From: Psychrobacter glaciei
GTDB taxonomy: Bacteria; Pseudomonadota; Gammaproteobacteria; Pseudomonadales; Moraxellaceae
NCBI RefSeq assembly: GCF_014652895.1
Contig: NZ_BMZR01000003.1
Coordinates: forward strand, 394,059-458,058
Reading direction: 5' to 3'
DNA: 64,000 nucleotides
In this document: piece by piece, positions 1-10,678 of the stretch
Position numbering within the stretch: position 1 is the stretch's first letter
How the letters are laid out: every line of letters begins with the position of its first letter
Translations under genes and position numbers: made by a program
The notes under the pieces: generated by a model
What the model saw: the letters and a program-made list of their open reading frames with translations, nothing else
Database searches by the model: none
Told to the model about the DNA's origin: nothing

Positions 1-1052
<1,052 letters not shown>

Positions 1053-1058
1053 TTATAC

Positions 1059-1080
1059 ATAGAGCATAACGAAGCTCTAT
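1059..1080. promoter_or_regulatory. Inverted repeat upstream of katG
   Basis: ATAGAGC and GCTCTAT form a perfect 7-bp inverted repeat with an 8-base centre, 67-88 bp upstream of the katG start. The outer ATAG...CTAT resembles an OxyR half-site, but the spacing (14 bases) does not fit the published consensus. A regulator site for katG is only a guess. Confidence 0.3.
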
Positions 1081-1216
1081 ATATTTATAAAACTAATATA
1101 TAAGGATTATAGATTTTAAATTACCAATCATAAAAAGCTTGATGTTTTGTTTATTTAAATCTTTATTAACGCTTGTGTTTATCATTGCCAGTTAAAGTTA
1201 AACCTATAGAGTACGC

Positions 1217-1260
1217 CCAACCAACCAACCAACCAACCAACCAACCAACCAACCAACCAA
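1217..1260. repeat. Tetranucleotide tract (CCAA)11
   Basis: Eleven uninterrupted CCAA units (TTGG on the other strand). They lie in the gap between katG (minus) and the AmpG-like gene (plus), 225 bp from the katG start and 362 bp from the permease start. Perfect tetranucleotide tracts of this length are typical slipped-strand mutation sites. No convincing gene contains the tract. A 61-codon minus-strand frame (1367-1182) reads it as LVGW-type repeats but lacks other signs of coding. The rest of 993-1621 shows only the inverted repeat at 1059-1080. Confidence 0.95.
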
Positions 1261-1621
1261 GCTTGCGTCAATTTTATTGCTACCTTTATATTACCTATAA
1301 ATGAAGGCATTGTCAGACATCTTTCACGAGAGGAAATAGTAAGAAAAATAAGGGTTAATTTAACCATAGGGAAATATTATTATAATCTGTGTTACTACCG
1401 TGAAATACATGCCACCGTGCAAGCGCCACAATCAATAAGTTAATGCAAAAATATCTAGTCAAGGTAGAGGTTCTCAAGTACCATAACTGGATTTTGTTGT
1501 AATGATTATATTGGTACAACGTAGAGCAATTTTTATCGATCCCTTTATCGATAATCGATTCTAAAGATTGATAAAAATTGTGCGCAGTTGTGTTCTTTGT
1601 CTTAAGTATTGGTGAGTTATT

Positions 1622-3538
1622 ATGTCTGCCGTCAAATCTGTGCCACCCCATCAAACCGCTGTCAAAAAATCATGGGGTGAAGCTGCAAAAGCCTATCTAG
1701 ATCCTCGCGTTATCATTATGTTGTTCTTGGGTTTTTCGGCAGGTATTCCCATCTTACTTATCTTCTCAAGTCTGTCATTATGGCTTCGAGAAGCAGGCAT
1801 CGACCGAAATGTTGTGACTATGTTTAGTTGGGCAGCATTGGGTTATTCGTTCAAGTTTATTTGGGCGCCATTGATTGATGCGCTCCCTGTGCCGTTTTTG
1901 ACCAAATGGCTTGGGCGTCGCCGCAGTTGGATGGTCGTGTCGCAGCTACTCATTGTGTTGGCAATCATTTTGATGGCAAAAGTTAACCCTGTCAGTGAGG
2001 ATGTACTGGTCTATATGGCAGGCGCTGCCGTGCTGCTTGGTTTCTCTTCTGCGACACAAGATATCGTGATTGACGCTTATCGTATTGAGCTGGCACCGCC
2101 ATCTATGCAGTCTATTTTGTCTTCTATCTATGTGTCAGGCTATCGTATCGGTATGATCGTGGCTGGGGCGGGCGCATTGTATTTGGCGGATTATTTTGGC
2201 TCGAATGAGACTTTTTATAGTTATGAGGCATGGCGTAATACTTACTACATCATGGCAGGAGTCATGACCTTAGGGGTGCTAACGACGTTTGCCAGCTATG
2301 AGCCAACCGCTGAGACGGTACAAACCCAAAAGCAAAAAAGCAATTTAAAAATATTCCTTGTGTACTCTGGTTTACTGCTCGTACCGGGTTTGCTGTTTGG
2401 TGTTATTTACCTAATCAATATTTTGATTAATACAGTGTTTGATAGCACGGTGGCGTTGATACCACTAATGCTGATGCCAGCTATTAAGTTTTACTTTTTG
2501 GCATTGGTCGCGTGCGCACCGTTGTTGCTACTTTACTTCATTATTAACCAGCCCAAAATCATTAATAAAGCGCCATTGGTCGCTGAAACTCGTGAAGACT
2601 ACGTCAGATTAGTAGCATTGTTTGTGTTTTCAGTGATTGCGTTTATCGCTGCTTATATAGTAATGGGACAAGTCCTGCCAGAGTTTGAAGGGGCGTTTGT
2701 CAGCTTCTTTGTAGAAACCTTGCATCTGCTAGTGAGCTTAGGTGTGGCAATGGCGGCAGGCTATGTGTTGGTACAAGTGGGTCTGGTCAAAAAAGAAGTG
2801 GCCATGGCCACTTGGATTGAGCCAATTTTAGATTTCTTTCGACGCTATGGCAAAAAAGCGCTATTATTATTGTTGTTGATTGGTCTATACCGTATCTCAG
2901 ATATCGTGGCAGGGGTTATCTCAAACGTCTTTTATCAAGATATGGGCTTTAGCAAAACGGATATCGCTAATGCCGTAAAACTGGTCGGTGTGATCATGGC
3001 GATTGCAGGTGGTTTCTTAGGCGGGCTATTGGCTCAGCGTTTCCGTATTATGCAAGCCATGATGATTGGCGCTATTTTAGCCTGTGCGACCAACTTACTG
3101 TTTGTGCTCCTGACATACAATCCAGGCAGTTTGCCATTCATGTATTTGGCGGTGATTTTTGATAACTTGGCAGCAGGCCTTGCAAGCGCTGTATTTATTG
3201 CCTTTTTATCGGCATTGACATCCATTCGTTTTACCGCGGTACAGTATGCTATTTTTTCCTCACTGATGACGCTGATACCCAAAGTGATGGGTGGTTATTC
3301 TGGTGCCATCGTTGATAATATGGGCTACCCATTTTTCTTTATCTTTACCTTTGCCATTGGTATTCCAATTTTGGCACTGATTTACTTTGTCGATAAACAC
3401 ATTGTCATTGGTGATAACGATGATATTTATGGCGATGACAACAATGATGGAAGCGGCGGTAATGGTATAGGTGACAAGCTAAGCAAGACCAATCCTAACC
3501 TGACCGACACCAAAGAACCACCGCGCGCATCAGAGTAG
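1622..3538 (+). CDS. ampG: AmpG-family muropeptide MFS permease
   Basis: Probable inner-membrane importer of anhydro-muropeptides for cell-wall recycling. The N-terminal half carries the AmpG pattern: LFLGFSAGIPILL, SLSLWLREAGI, WAPLIDALPVPFL, then the charged loop LGRRRSWM, followed by SATQDIVIDAYRIE near residue 145. Many hydrophobic segments follow, including extra helices in the middle (about residues 240-410), consistent with the 14-helix AmpG type. At 638 residues it is longer than E. coli AmpG (about 490). The excess lies in the middle region and in an acidic Asn/Asp/Gly-rich tail after residue 600. Start is the ATG at 1622. It is followed after 51 bp by prmC on the same strand. Confidence 0.88.
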   Translation: MSAVKSVPPHQTAVKKSWGEAAKAYLDPRVIIMLFLGFSAGIPILLIFSSLSLWLREAGIDRNVVTMFSWAALGYSFKFIWAPLIDALPVPFLTKWLGRRRSWMVVSQLLIVLAIILMAKVNPVSEDVLVYMAGAAVLLGFSSATQDIVIDAYRIELAPPSMQSILSSIYVSGYRIGMIVAGAGALYLADYFGSNETFYSYEAWRNTYYIMAGVMTLGVLTTFASYEPTAETVQTQKQKSNLKIFLVYSGLLLVPGLLFGVIYLINILINTVFDSTVALIPLMLMPAIKFYFLALVACAPLLLLYFIINQPKIINKAPLVAETREDYVRLVALFVFSVIAFIAAYIVMGQVLPEFEGAFVSFFVETLHLLVSLGVAMAAGYVLVQVGLVKKEVAMATWIEPILDFFRRYGKKALLLLLLIGLYRISDIVAGVISNVFYQDMGFSKTDIANAVKLVGVIMAIAGGFLGGLLAQRFRIMQAMMIGAILACATNLLFVLLTYNPGSLPFMYLAVIFDNLAAGLASAVFIAFLSALTSIRFTAVQYAIFSSLMTLIPKVMGGYSGAIVDNMGYPFFFIFTFAIGIPILALIYFVDKHIVIGDNDDIYGDDNNDGSGGNGIGDKLSKTNPNLTDTKEPPRASE

Positions 3539-3589
3539 GCCAAGCAGTATTTTCACCTTTATTCATTCATCGTTTTCTAAGAGCTATCT

Positions 3590-4462
3590 ATGACCGTATT
3601 GACCATTCGTCAAATCAAGCAGCACATACAGCAACTGACGAATGGTGATACTGATAATCAGCTACCGTCATTTTGGTTCACTGACTGGTTGCTGTATGTC
3701 ATAGATAAGCCTGCGATAGCGTTGATGACTGATGAAGATTACCAGTTGTCTGATACTGAGCTTGAGCAATTTGATACTGGTGTGGCTAAAATGAAGCAGG
3801 GCACACCTTTGGCTTATTTGACTGGTCATCAGGAATTTTGGTCGCTTAATTTTACTGTTAATGAGCACACGCTGATACCTAGGCCTGATACCGAAGTATT
3901 GGTCGAGCAGGTATTAAATTGGATAAATGCGCAGCCAACATGTTTTAGCAATAAACTTTTACTAGATTTGGGGACAGGTTCAGGTTGTATTGCGATCAGT
4001 CTCGCTCATGAATTAAAGCATGCTAACTGGCAAATCGTCGCGGTCGATTTATCGTCAGAGGCGCTTAAAGTGGCTCAGCAAAATGCGGTGAGCAATAACG
4101 TTGCCAATGTTGAATTTATTCAAAGCAGTTGGTATGACAGTCTGCCTACTGATGACAGTCAGCTATTCGATGTTATTGTGTCCAACCCTCCTTATATTGA
4201 TGAGGAAGATGAGCATTTAGCCCATCTAAAAGCTGAACCGATCAGCGCCTTGAGTGCGCCCAATCAGGGTTTAGCTGATATCGAGCATATTGTCTCCCAT
4301 GCCACGACATACCTATGCGCAGGTGGATTATTGGCTATCGAGCATGGCCATGATCAAGGGGATGCGGTTCGGCAGCTGTTTCTAGACAATGGGTTTGAAT
4401 TAGTACATACCGTAAAAGACTACGGTGGTAATGATCGCGTCACGCTAGGACAAGCTCAGTAG
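3590..4462 (+). CDS. prmC: Peptide chain release factor N5-glutamine methyltransferase PrmC (HemK)
   Basis: Methylates the GGQ glutamine of release factors RF1 and RF2 using S-adenosylmethionine. The 290-residue protein matches family length. It has an N-terminal helical domain ending in PLAYLTGHQEFW and LIPRPDTEVLVE, the SAM motif LDLGTGSGCIAISLAHE, and the diagnostic substrate motif NPPYI (SNPPYIDEED). The C-terminus GGNDRVTLGQ is typical. It sits between the AmpG-like permease and a moeB/thiF-like gene on the same strand, with gaps of about 40-50 bp, so co-transcription is plausible. Confidence 0.96.
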   Translation: MTVLTIRQIKQHIQQLTNGDTDNQLPSFWFTDWLLYVIDKPAIALMTDEDYQLSDTELEQFDTGVAKMKQGTPLAYLTGHQEFWSLNFTVNEHTLIPRPDTEVLVEQVLNWINAQPTCFSNKLLLDLGTGSGCIAISLAHELKHANWQIVAVDLSSEALKVAQQNAVSNNVANVEFIQSSWYDSLPTDDSQLFDVIVSNPPYIDEEDEHLAHLKAEPISALSAPNQGLADIEHIVSHATTYLCAGGLLAIEHGHDQGDAVRQLFLDNGFELVHTVKDYGGNDRVTLGQAQ

Positions 4463-4503
4463 ACAGGTTTTTATTAGTAAACTTATTTGATTATAGGCTT
4501 TGA

Positions 4504-5298
4504 ATGACTATGGTAGAAGCACTGGTACAGCTATCAGATGACGAGCTGCTCCGTTATGCACGGCAGGTACTATTAAACGGTTGGGATATCGATGCTCAGC
4601 TGCGATTAAAATCAGCACGCGTGGTGATGATAGGGGCAGGAGGTCTAGGTTGCCCTGCATCTGAGACTTTGGTACGTGCAGGGGTGGGTCATGTTCATCT
4701 AATCGATGATGATGAGATTGAGGCCAGTAATCTACAACGTCAGACGCTGTTTTTGCCTGACGATATCGGTAAGCCCAAAGCATTGACCGCAGCAGCCATG
4801 TTAGAGCGCATCAATCCTTTAATAAAGACTCGCGGCACAGTTGCACGGTTAGATGAAGACAATGCCTATGAATTGCTCGATATAGCCTCTGGTAAGCCGG
4901 ACTTGCTCTTAGACTGTACGGATAATTTTGCCACACGCGATGTTATCAATCGTATCAGCGTGCGCTACCAGATTCCGTTATTATCCGCTTCAGCGATTGC
5001 TATGCAAGGTCAGCTCGCACTGTTTGAGCCTCATTTGAACACTGGTTGTTATCACTGCGTGTTTGGTTCAGTGGTGCTTGACGAAGCCGCTGATGAGCGT
5101 ACTTGCGCCAATTCAGGGGTGCTCGCGAGTACCACTGCTGTTATGGGCAATTTGCAAGCCAATGCTGCCTTGCAGTACTTAGGATTAACCAAAAATCCAC
5201 TGACAAATAAGCTGTTAATATGGGATGGTAGTCAGATGCAGCAACGGCTCATGGGCTATCGTCAAGATCCACAATGTCCCGTGTGCACCAGTCATTAG
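4504..5298 (+). CDS. moeB: MoeB/ThiF/HesA-family adenylyltransferase
   Basis: E1-like enzyme that adenylates the C-terminal glycine of a small sulfur-carrier protein (MoaD or ThiS). Visible: LSDDELLRYARQVLL at the N-terminus, nucleotide loop GAGGLGCPASETLVRAGVG, the ARQ/NLQRQ-type stretch ASNLQRQTLF, LLDCTDNFATRD, and two CxxC zinc pairs (CYHC near 180 and CPVC at the end). Length of 264 fits MoeB (about 250). No moaD, moaE or thiS gene lies nearby, so MoeB versus ThiF cannot be decided from context; a shared role is possible. A second in-frame ATG at 4510 is an alternative start. Confidence 0.85.
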   Translation: MTMVEALVQLSDDELLRYARQVLLNGWDIDAQLRLKSARVVMIGAGGLGCPASETLVRAGVGHVHLIDDDEIEASNLQRQTLFLPDDIGKPKALTAAAMLERINPLIKTRGTVARLDEDNAYELLDIASGKPDLLLDCTDNFATRDVINRISVRYQIPLLSASAIAMQGQLALFEPHLNTGCYHCVFGSVVLDEAADERTCANSGVLASTTAVMGNLQANAALQYLGLTKNPLTNKLLIWDGSQMQQRLMGYRQDPQCPVCTSH

Positions 5299-5369
5299 CA
5301 ATGACTCGATATTTAGCTTTTGTAATCATTTATCCCCAAATATTCCTTTTATTACCATAGTTGTTTCTT

Positions 5370-6722
5370 ATGAAAATTCATCGTCCGCATTTATTAAAGC
5401 ATACTTTTAATGTTGTTAATCGTGTTCGCCAAACGGCTAGCGTGGCAGGTTTATCTGCGCTCAGAGTGGCAAAAGGTGAGAAGCCAGATGCCATGCTGCT
5501 AAAAGAAACCTTTGAGCAGTTAGGTACGACTTATATCAAAATTGGCCAGTTTATTGCCAGTACGCCGTCATTGTTTCCACGCGACTATGTCAAGGCGTTC
5601 CAAAGTTGTTTGGATCAGACGACGCCATTATCTTTTGCATATATTGAACAGGTGCTCACAGAAGAGCTGGCGATTGATGGCATGACGCTTGATGATAAGT
5701 TTGCCCATATCGACTCAAAGCCACTAGCGTCAGCCTCTATTGCCCAAGTCCATGCAGCGCGTTTGCACAATGGTGATGAGGTGGTGCTAAAGGTGCAAAA
5801 GCCGGGCGTTGAGACCATCATGCAGACGGATTTGGGCGTATTGCATGGCGTCACTAAGTTAGTTGAGCTACTCATGCCATCGATGAAGTTTGCGAGCATT
5901 GCACCTATTATCGATGAGATTCGTTTGCGAATGCTTGCTGAGACGGACTTTATCGCTGAGGCGCAAAACATCCGTGATTTTCAGCAGTTCTTAGCAGTAT
6001 CAGGTAACACTCGTGTGGTCGCGCCCAAAGTATATGAAGCGCTGACCACCAAGCGCGTACTAACCATGAGCCGCTTATACGGCGTCTCTATGGTCGATGA
6101 GTCGCTCATGCGCCAATACTGCGCTGATCCTGCACAAGTCATGGCAGATACGTTAAACACATGGTTTGCCAGCCTCATGCTGTGCAATAGTTTCCATGCT
6201 GATCTGCATGCGGGCAATTTAATGCTATTGACCGACGGCCGTATTGGGTTCTTAGATTTTGGTATTGTCGGTAAGCTTAAAGCCGAAAGTTGGCGGGCTT
6301 GTATGGGCATGATGCAAGCCATGCAGGACAGTGACTATCAATCAATGGCACGCCATATGATTGATATGGAGATGACGCACGGTGGTAATAAAGTTGATGT
6401 GGTGGCATTGGGCAATGATTTGCAGCGTATGATGAAAACCATTATGGCGGAGGACAAAGCCTTTACTAGCGGTGTGCCTTTTAACAGCAAAGAGCAAGCC
6501 GATGAGATGAATAAAATGATGCTAGAAATCGTAGAAGTCGGTAAGCGTCATGGTATCCATTTTCCACGTGACTTTGCCTTATTGACCAAGCAGATGCTTT
6601 ATTTTGACCGTTTTATGCGTACGCTTGCGCCTGATATGGATATGTTTAGTGATCAACGTGTGCAAATGCTGGGGCATACAGAGATAGATGCAACCATGCC
6701 ACCAGCACTAAATGTATCGTAA
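5370..6722 (+). CDS. ABC1/AarF-family atypical kinase (UbiB-like)
   Basis: Protein-kinase-like ABC1 (ADCK) family member. The family motifs are clear: KxGQ (TYIKIGQFIAS), the alanine-rich loop ASASIAQVHAA replacing the usual glycine-rich loop, VVLKVQKPG, ETDFIAEAQN, FHADLHAGN and the metal-binding DFG (FLDFGIVGKL). Family members support ubiquinone synthesis or lipid handling. The 450-residue chain is shorter than UbiB (about 540) and lacks obvious C-terminal membrane helices, so it may not be UbiB itself. No ubiE or ubiJ is adjacent. Start chosen at ATG 5370; an in-frame TTG three codons upstream is less likely. Confidence 0.88.
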   Translation: MKIHRPHLLKHTFNVVNRVRQTASVAGLSALRVAKGEKPDAMLLKETFEQLGTTYIKIGQFIASTPSLFPRDYVKAFQSCLDQTTPLSFAYIEQVLTEELAIDGMTLDDKFAHIDSKPLASASIAQVHAARLHNGDEVVLKVQKPGVETIMQTDLGVLHGVTKLVELLMPSMKFASIAPIIDEIRLRMLAETDFIAEAQNIRDFQQFLAVSGNTRVVAPKVYEALTTKRVLTMSRLYGVSMVDESLMRQYCADPAQVMADTLNTWFASLMLCNSFHADLHAGNLMLLTDGRIGFLDFGIVGKLKAESWRACMGMMQAMQDSDYQSMARHMIDMEMTHGGNKVDVVALGNDLQRMMKTIMAEDKAFTSGVPFNSKEQADEMNKMMLEIVEVGKRHGIHFPRDFALLTKQMLYFDRFMRTLAPDMDMFSDQRVQMLGHTEIDATMPPALNVS

Positions 6723-6816
6723 GTTTTTATTGTATGTTTCATTATTAACTTGTCACTGCTTTTAAATGCTTTAACACAAAGGATTGTGTGCTAATGGTCG
6801 CAAAAATGGCTCTGTC

Positions 6817-8073
6817 ATGATGACGGCTTTTAAAAACCGTATTTTCCCTACGATTACCAACGAAGCTGCCATTGCCTGTATCGGTCTCTACTGTATGGCA
6901 GTGGTTATGGGCTATGGACGTTTTCTCTTTACCGCCACCTTACCTGATATTATGGTGCAGTTATCGTTATCGACGACGATTGCAGGCTGGTTGGCTTCAA
7001 TCAATTATATTGGATACTTTATCGGCGCGCTCATTGCCATGTTCGTACCTCAGCGCGCGACGTGGCAGGTCATGACGCTTTGGGTCATGGTAAGTATCGT
7101 CACAACGATGCTGCTGGTTGTGCCATCTATGTCGTTAAATTTATGGTATATCATTCGCTTGCTGGCAGGCATTGCAAGTGGCATAGCGATGATATTAAGC
7201 TCATCGTTTGTGATTCAAAACCTTAGTCCTGAGCGTCGCTCTGTACTTTCGGCAGTACATTATGCAGGTATTGGTGTTGGCATTAGCGCCTCCGCCATAC
7301 TGACGTGGTGGCTGTTAATATTGGGTTATCATTTTGATGTGATTTGGCTAGTAGCAGGTCTCACTAGTCTACCGCTTTTGTGGCTGCTCTATACTATAAA
7401 ACCAAGACAGTCACAGCATACTGAATCTCAGCACATTCGCGCTAAACAGCACATATCAGTGCATCAAGCCTATTTAAATTTTAAGCATTCCTTATACGAA
7501 GCCGTGGCTGGTCACCATAAAGCACTTGCTTTACTTTCTGTAAGCTATGTACTGGCAGGGTTTGGTTATATCAGTTCGGCAACTTTTCTGCCAGTCATGG
7601 CAGCACAGCGCTTAACGACGCAGACGTATGCTGGGTTGATGATTTGGTTGGTGGTTGGTATTTTTGCCATGTTGTCGAATCCACTATGGGGTGCGCTTGC
7701 CAAACGTATCGGTGAGATAAAAACCTTGATGGGTCTTACGGTACTGCAAGCATTTGGTATGTGCTTGCCTATATGGTTTGATGGTGCGATTGGGCTATAT
7801 GGTAATGCTGCTATTTTAGGGCTGACATTCGTAGGTATGGTGTCGATGACACTCACTTTGTTCAAAAATATCAATCCTGCCTATTCTAATTTGCTAATCG
7901 CATTGGCAACATTGGCCTATGCGCTAGGGCAGTTCTTGGGTCCTTTAGTCACAGTTGCGCTGGCAGGGCAGGACGACAATTTCAATGCAGGGTTGCTCGT
8001 TGCTGCTATCGGACTTATTATTGGATTAATATTGCTGATATTGTTCCACCGACAGTCACCCACAAGTGCTTAA
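6817..8073 (+). CDS. MFS transporter, YbfB/YjiJ type
   Basis: Twelve-helix major facilitator of about 418 residues. The first helix region YCMAVVMGYGRFLFTATLPDIM and LSTTIAGWLASINYIGYFIGAL match the YbfB/YjiJ group (proline-containing first helix, Y-x-R-F pattern). Substrate unknown. Two adjacent ATGs (6817 and 6820) are the best starts; an in-frame TTG at 6784 directly abuts an AAAGGA sequence and is too close to it to be used. The gene converges on the Lrp/AsnC regulator with a gap of only 5 bp, so the regulator might control this exporter, but that is inference. Confidence 0.82.
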   Translation: MMTAFKNRIFPTITNEAAIACIGLYCMAVVMGYGRFLFTATLPDIMVQLSLSTTIAGWLASINYIGYFIGALIAMFVPQRATWQVMTLWVMVSIVTTMLLVVPSMSLNLWYIIRLLAGIASGIAMILSSSFVIQNLSPERRSVLSAVHYAGIGVGISASAILTWWLLILGYHFDVIWLVAGLTSLPLLWLLYTIKPRQSQHTESQHIRAKQHISVHQAYLNFKHSLYEAVAGHHKALALLSVSYVLAGFGYISSATFLPVMAAQRLTTQTYAGLMIWLVVGIFAMLSNPLWGALAKRIGEIKTLMGLTVLQAFGMCLPIWFDGAIGLYGNAAILGLTFVGMVSMTLTLFKNINPAYSNLLIALATLAYALGQFLGPLVTVALAGQDDNFNAGLLVAAIGLIIGLILLILFHRQSPTSA

Positions 8074-8078
8074 ACCTT

Positions 8079-8567
8079 TTACACCACGCTGCGGCTAAAT
8101 ACTTCTCGTAGCTCAAAACTGGTATGCACTTGAGCCACGCCTTCGATACGATTGAGCCGGTGTAATAAAAACTCCTCGTAATGCGCCATATCGCGCACTC
8201 TCACTTTAATAAGATAGTCTTCTGTGCGTCCTGTGACGATGCTACAGCTGATAACTTCCTCAAAACTCTGGACCTTGCGCTCAAACTGCTCGAAACGCTC
8301 AGCCGTATGACGATCCATACTGACTGCGATAAATACGGCGAGCGGGTAGCCAAGTTTTTGTGCATCTGTTTTGGTATGGTAGCCAGTAATGACGCCGGTA
8401 TCTTCTAAGCGTTTGATACGGCGGGCACAAGGGGTCGCAGATAAATTGACACGTTCGGCAAGCTCGGTGATACTCATTCGGGCTTCAGTCTGTAATAAAC
8501 ATAATAAACGTCTATCGGTCTCGTCAATATCAGTCAATATGGGACTATCAGAATGACTACTAGGCAT
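8079..8567 (-). CDS. Lrp/AsnC-family transcriptional regulator
   Basis: Feast/famine regulator of 162 residues, the usual length. An N-terminal winged helix begins IDETDRRLLCLLQTEARMS and contains LAERVNLSATPCARRIKRLE. The C-terminal RAM ligand-sensing domain begins near GYPLAVFIAVSMDRHT and includes VTGRTEDYLIKVRVRD. Family members bind amino acids and control amino-acid metabolism or export. The gene is divergent from leuA across about 217 bp, so regulation of leuA and of itself from the shared promoter region is a reasonable inference. The ligand cannot be told from sequence. Confidence 0.93.
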   Translation of the reverse strand: MPSSHSDSPILTDIDETDRRLLCLLQTEARMSITELAERVNLSATPCARRIKRLEDTGVITGYHTKTDAQKLGYPLAVFIAVSMDRHTAERFEQFERKVQSFEEVISCSIVTGRTEDYLIKVRVRDMAHYEEFLLHRLNRIEGVAQVHTSFELREVFSRSVV

Positions 8568-8784
8568 GGGATAGTTACTCGCTAGTGAAATAATCTAATT
8601 ATATCTACAAAAACGCTTTATTTCACTAAATAAACTCTAATTATGGTGTAATAAAGCGGGTTTCTCTCTCATAAACTTTGCTATTATTAGAGTATAAGTT
8701 TTAGTTATCTCGTATGCTCAATACTGATCTAATCAGCAGCCTTATTCGCTAAAATATAAATTTCATATTATCTAAGGATTGATT

Positions 8785-10569
8785 ATGTCTGACCAAGCCA
8801 CACGCACTGTAGCCACGCCGACTGCCAAAAAGACACCAAAAAGCGCCGCTTTTGACTATCAAAAATATCGTCCATTTGCGTTTGCGCCCTCATTGCCAGA
8901 TCGCACATGGCCAAGCAAAACGATTGAGAAATCACCAATATGGGCAAGTGTCGATCTGCGTGATGGTAATCAGGCTTTGATCGATCCGATGACTATTGAA
9001 CAAAAAATGCGCTTTTTTGAGACTTTAGTCGATGTGGGTTTTAAAGAAATCGAGATTGGTTTCCCATCAGCGGCGCAAGTTGAGTTTGATTTTGCCCGTA
9101 AACTCATTGAAGAAAACCACGTGCCTAATGATGTGACGTTGCAGGTTTTGGTACAGGCACGTGAACATTTAATTGCTCGTACGTTTGAATCATTAAAAGG
9201 CGCAAAACGTGCTGTCGTCCATGTCTATAATTCAACCAGCCGTGTCCAACGTGAAAAAGTCTATGGCAAAGACAAAGCTGAGATTAAAGAAATTGCTATC
9301 GTAGGTGCCAAGCTATTGAAAGAATATGCGGCAAAATACCCTGAGACAGAATGGGTGTTTCAATACTCGCCTGAAAGCTTTAGCCAGACAGAGACTGAGT
9401 ATGCTGTAGAAGTCTGCGATGCAGTTTGTGAGGTTTGGCAGCCGCAGAATGGTCAAGAAGTAATTTTTAATTTACCGGCAACCGTTGAAGCGTCTATGCC
9501 CAATGTCTTTGCCGATCAAGTTGAGTATTTCTGTCGCCATCTTGCCATGCGCGAGCATGTGATAGTCAGTCTGCATACGCACAACGACCGTGGTTGTGCC
9601 GTTGCCGCTGCTGAACTAGGGGTGCTTGCGGGTGCAGATCGTATTGAAGGAACGTTGCTTGGTAATGGCGAGCGTACCGGTAATATGGATATTATGGTCA
9701 TGGCGATGAACTTATTTAGCCAAGGTATTGATCCTGAGCTTGATTTTAGCAATATGAGTGAAATCGTCCAAGTGGTTAGCGAATGCAATAATTTACCGCT
9801 GCATCCCCGTCATCCTTATGTTGGTGAATTGGTCTTTACTGCCTTTAGTGGCTCGCATCAAGATGCCATCAAAAAATCTCTCGATTATAATGAGCAACAT
9901 ACCGACCAAACCGATAACATTTGGGATGTGGCGTATTTACCTATTGATCCGGCACACATCGGTCGCAGTTACCAAGATGTGGTACGTATCAATAGCCAGT
10001 CTGGCAAAGGTGGGGTCGCTTATATCTTGCAACGCAATTATGGCTTTAACTTGCCACGTTGGATGCAAATTGACTTTAGCCGCGTGGTTCAGCAACAGGC
10101 CGAAACAGTGGCGCGCGAATTACAAAATGATGAAATCTTACAGACCTTTGAAAACACTTACTTGCGTCAAGGTAGCTTTGAGCTACTAGACTACAGCGTG
10201 AATAATAAAGGCGGGCAAGTTTATTTTAACGGTCAAGTACAGATGAATGGCGATACCATTACTATTGATGGCACGGGTAATGGTCCATTGTCCTCATTTA
10301 TCAACGGTCTTGCGCAGCATACTGGCAAGTCGCTGCATATCATTAATTATGCTGAACACGCGATCAATCCGCAGCACAATAGCGGTAATGGCATCGATGA
10401 TGATAATAATCGTGATAACAAAACCAATGCCAATGCTGCCGCTTACATTCAATTGAATGTTGATGGCGAAGTTTACTCTGGTATTGGCACGTGTAGCAGC
10501 ACGGTCTCAGCGATGTTAAAAGGAGCATTATCCGCCTTTGCTCAAGCACTAAACACTACGGCTGCTTAA
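8785..10569 (+). CDS. leuA: 2-isopropylmalate synthase LeuA (type 2)
   Basis: First committed step of leucine synthesis: acetyl-CoA plus 2-oxoisovalerate to 2-isopropylmalate. Visible: N-terminal YQKYRPFAFAPSLPDRTWPS typical of the longer LeuA class, catalytic VDLRDGNQALIDPM, metal-binding HTHNDRG, LGNGERTGNMD, and the C-terminal leucine-sensing domain. ATG 8785 is chosen because AAGGA ends six bases before it; the in-frame TTG at 8779 overlaps the ribosome site. Length is 594 versus about 560 in relatives. The excess is an Asn/Asp-rich stretch (about residues 530-555) inside the regulatory domain. No leuBCD lies nearby. Confidence 0.96.
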   Translation: MSDQATRTVATPTAKKTPKSAAFDYQKYRPFAFAPSLPDRTWPSKTIEKSPIWASVDLRDGNQALIDPMTIEQKMRFFETLVDVGFKEIEIGFPSAAQVEFDFARKLIEENHVPNDVTLQVLVQAREHLIARTFESLKGAKRAVVHVYNSTSRVQREKVYGKDKAEIKEIAIVGAKLLKEYAAKYPETEWVFQYSPESFSQTETEYAVEVCDAVCEVWQPQNGQEVIFNLPATVEASMPNVFADQVEYFCRHLAMREHVIVSLHTHNDRGCAVAAAELGVLAGADRIEGTLLGNGERTGNMDIMVMAMNLFSQGIDPELDFSNMSEIVQVVSECNNLPLHPRHPYVGELVFTAFSGSHQDAIKKSLDYNEQHTDQTDNIWDVAYLPIDPAHIGRSYQDVVRINSQSGKGGVAYILQRNYGFNLPRWMQIDFSRVVQQQAETVARELQNDEILQTFENTYLRQGSFELLDYSVNNKGGQVYFNGQVQMNGDTITIDGTGNGPLSSFINGLAQHTGKSLHIINYAEHAINPQHNSGNGIDDDNNRDNKTNANAAAYIQLNVDGEVYSGIGTCSSTVSAMLKGALSAFAQALNTTAA

Positions 10570-10613
10570 TAGCTTAACAGTAGTACATAGCGTGCTAGTA
10601 GCGTTAATCCTGC

Positions 10614-10678
10614 CCACTCATAACGTCATGGTTCTTTACGATTCGTCAGTGAGAACCATGGCGTTATTGTTTGAGTGG
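10614..10678. repeat. Long imperfect inverted repeat downstream of leuA
   Basis: CCACTCA at 10614-10620 pairs with TGAGTGG at 10672-10678, and inside it CATGGTTCT pairs with AGAACCATG, with TAACG/CGTTA between. The result is a stem of roughly 22-25 bp with one bulge and a loop of about 16 bases. There is no T-run after it, so it is not a standard terminator. It may be a solitary palindromic repeat or a transcript-stabilising hairpin. Confidence 0.7.

Noticed and set aside
1182..1367. Minus-strand frame reading the CCAA tract as LVGW repeats
   Set aside because: The repeat-like peptide is a product of the tetranucleotide tract; there is no ribosome site, no family match and no neighbour to support it.
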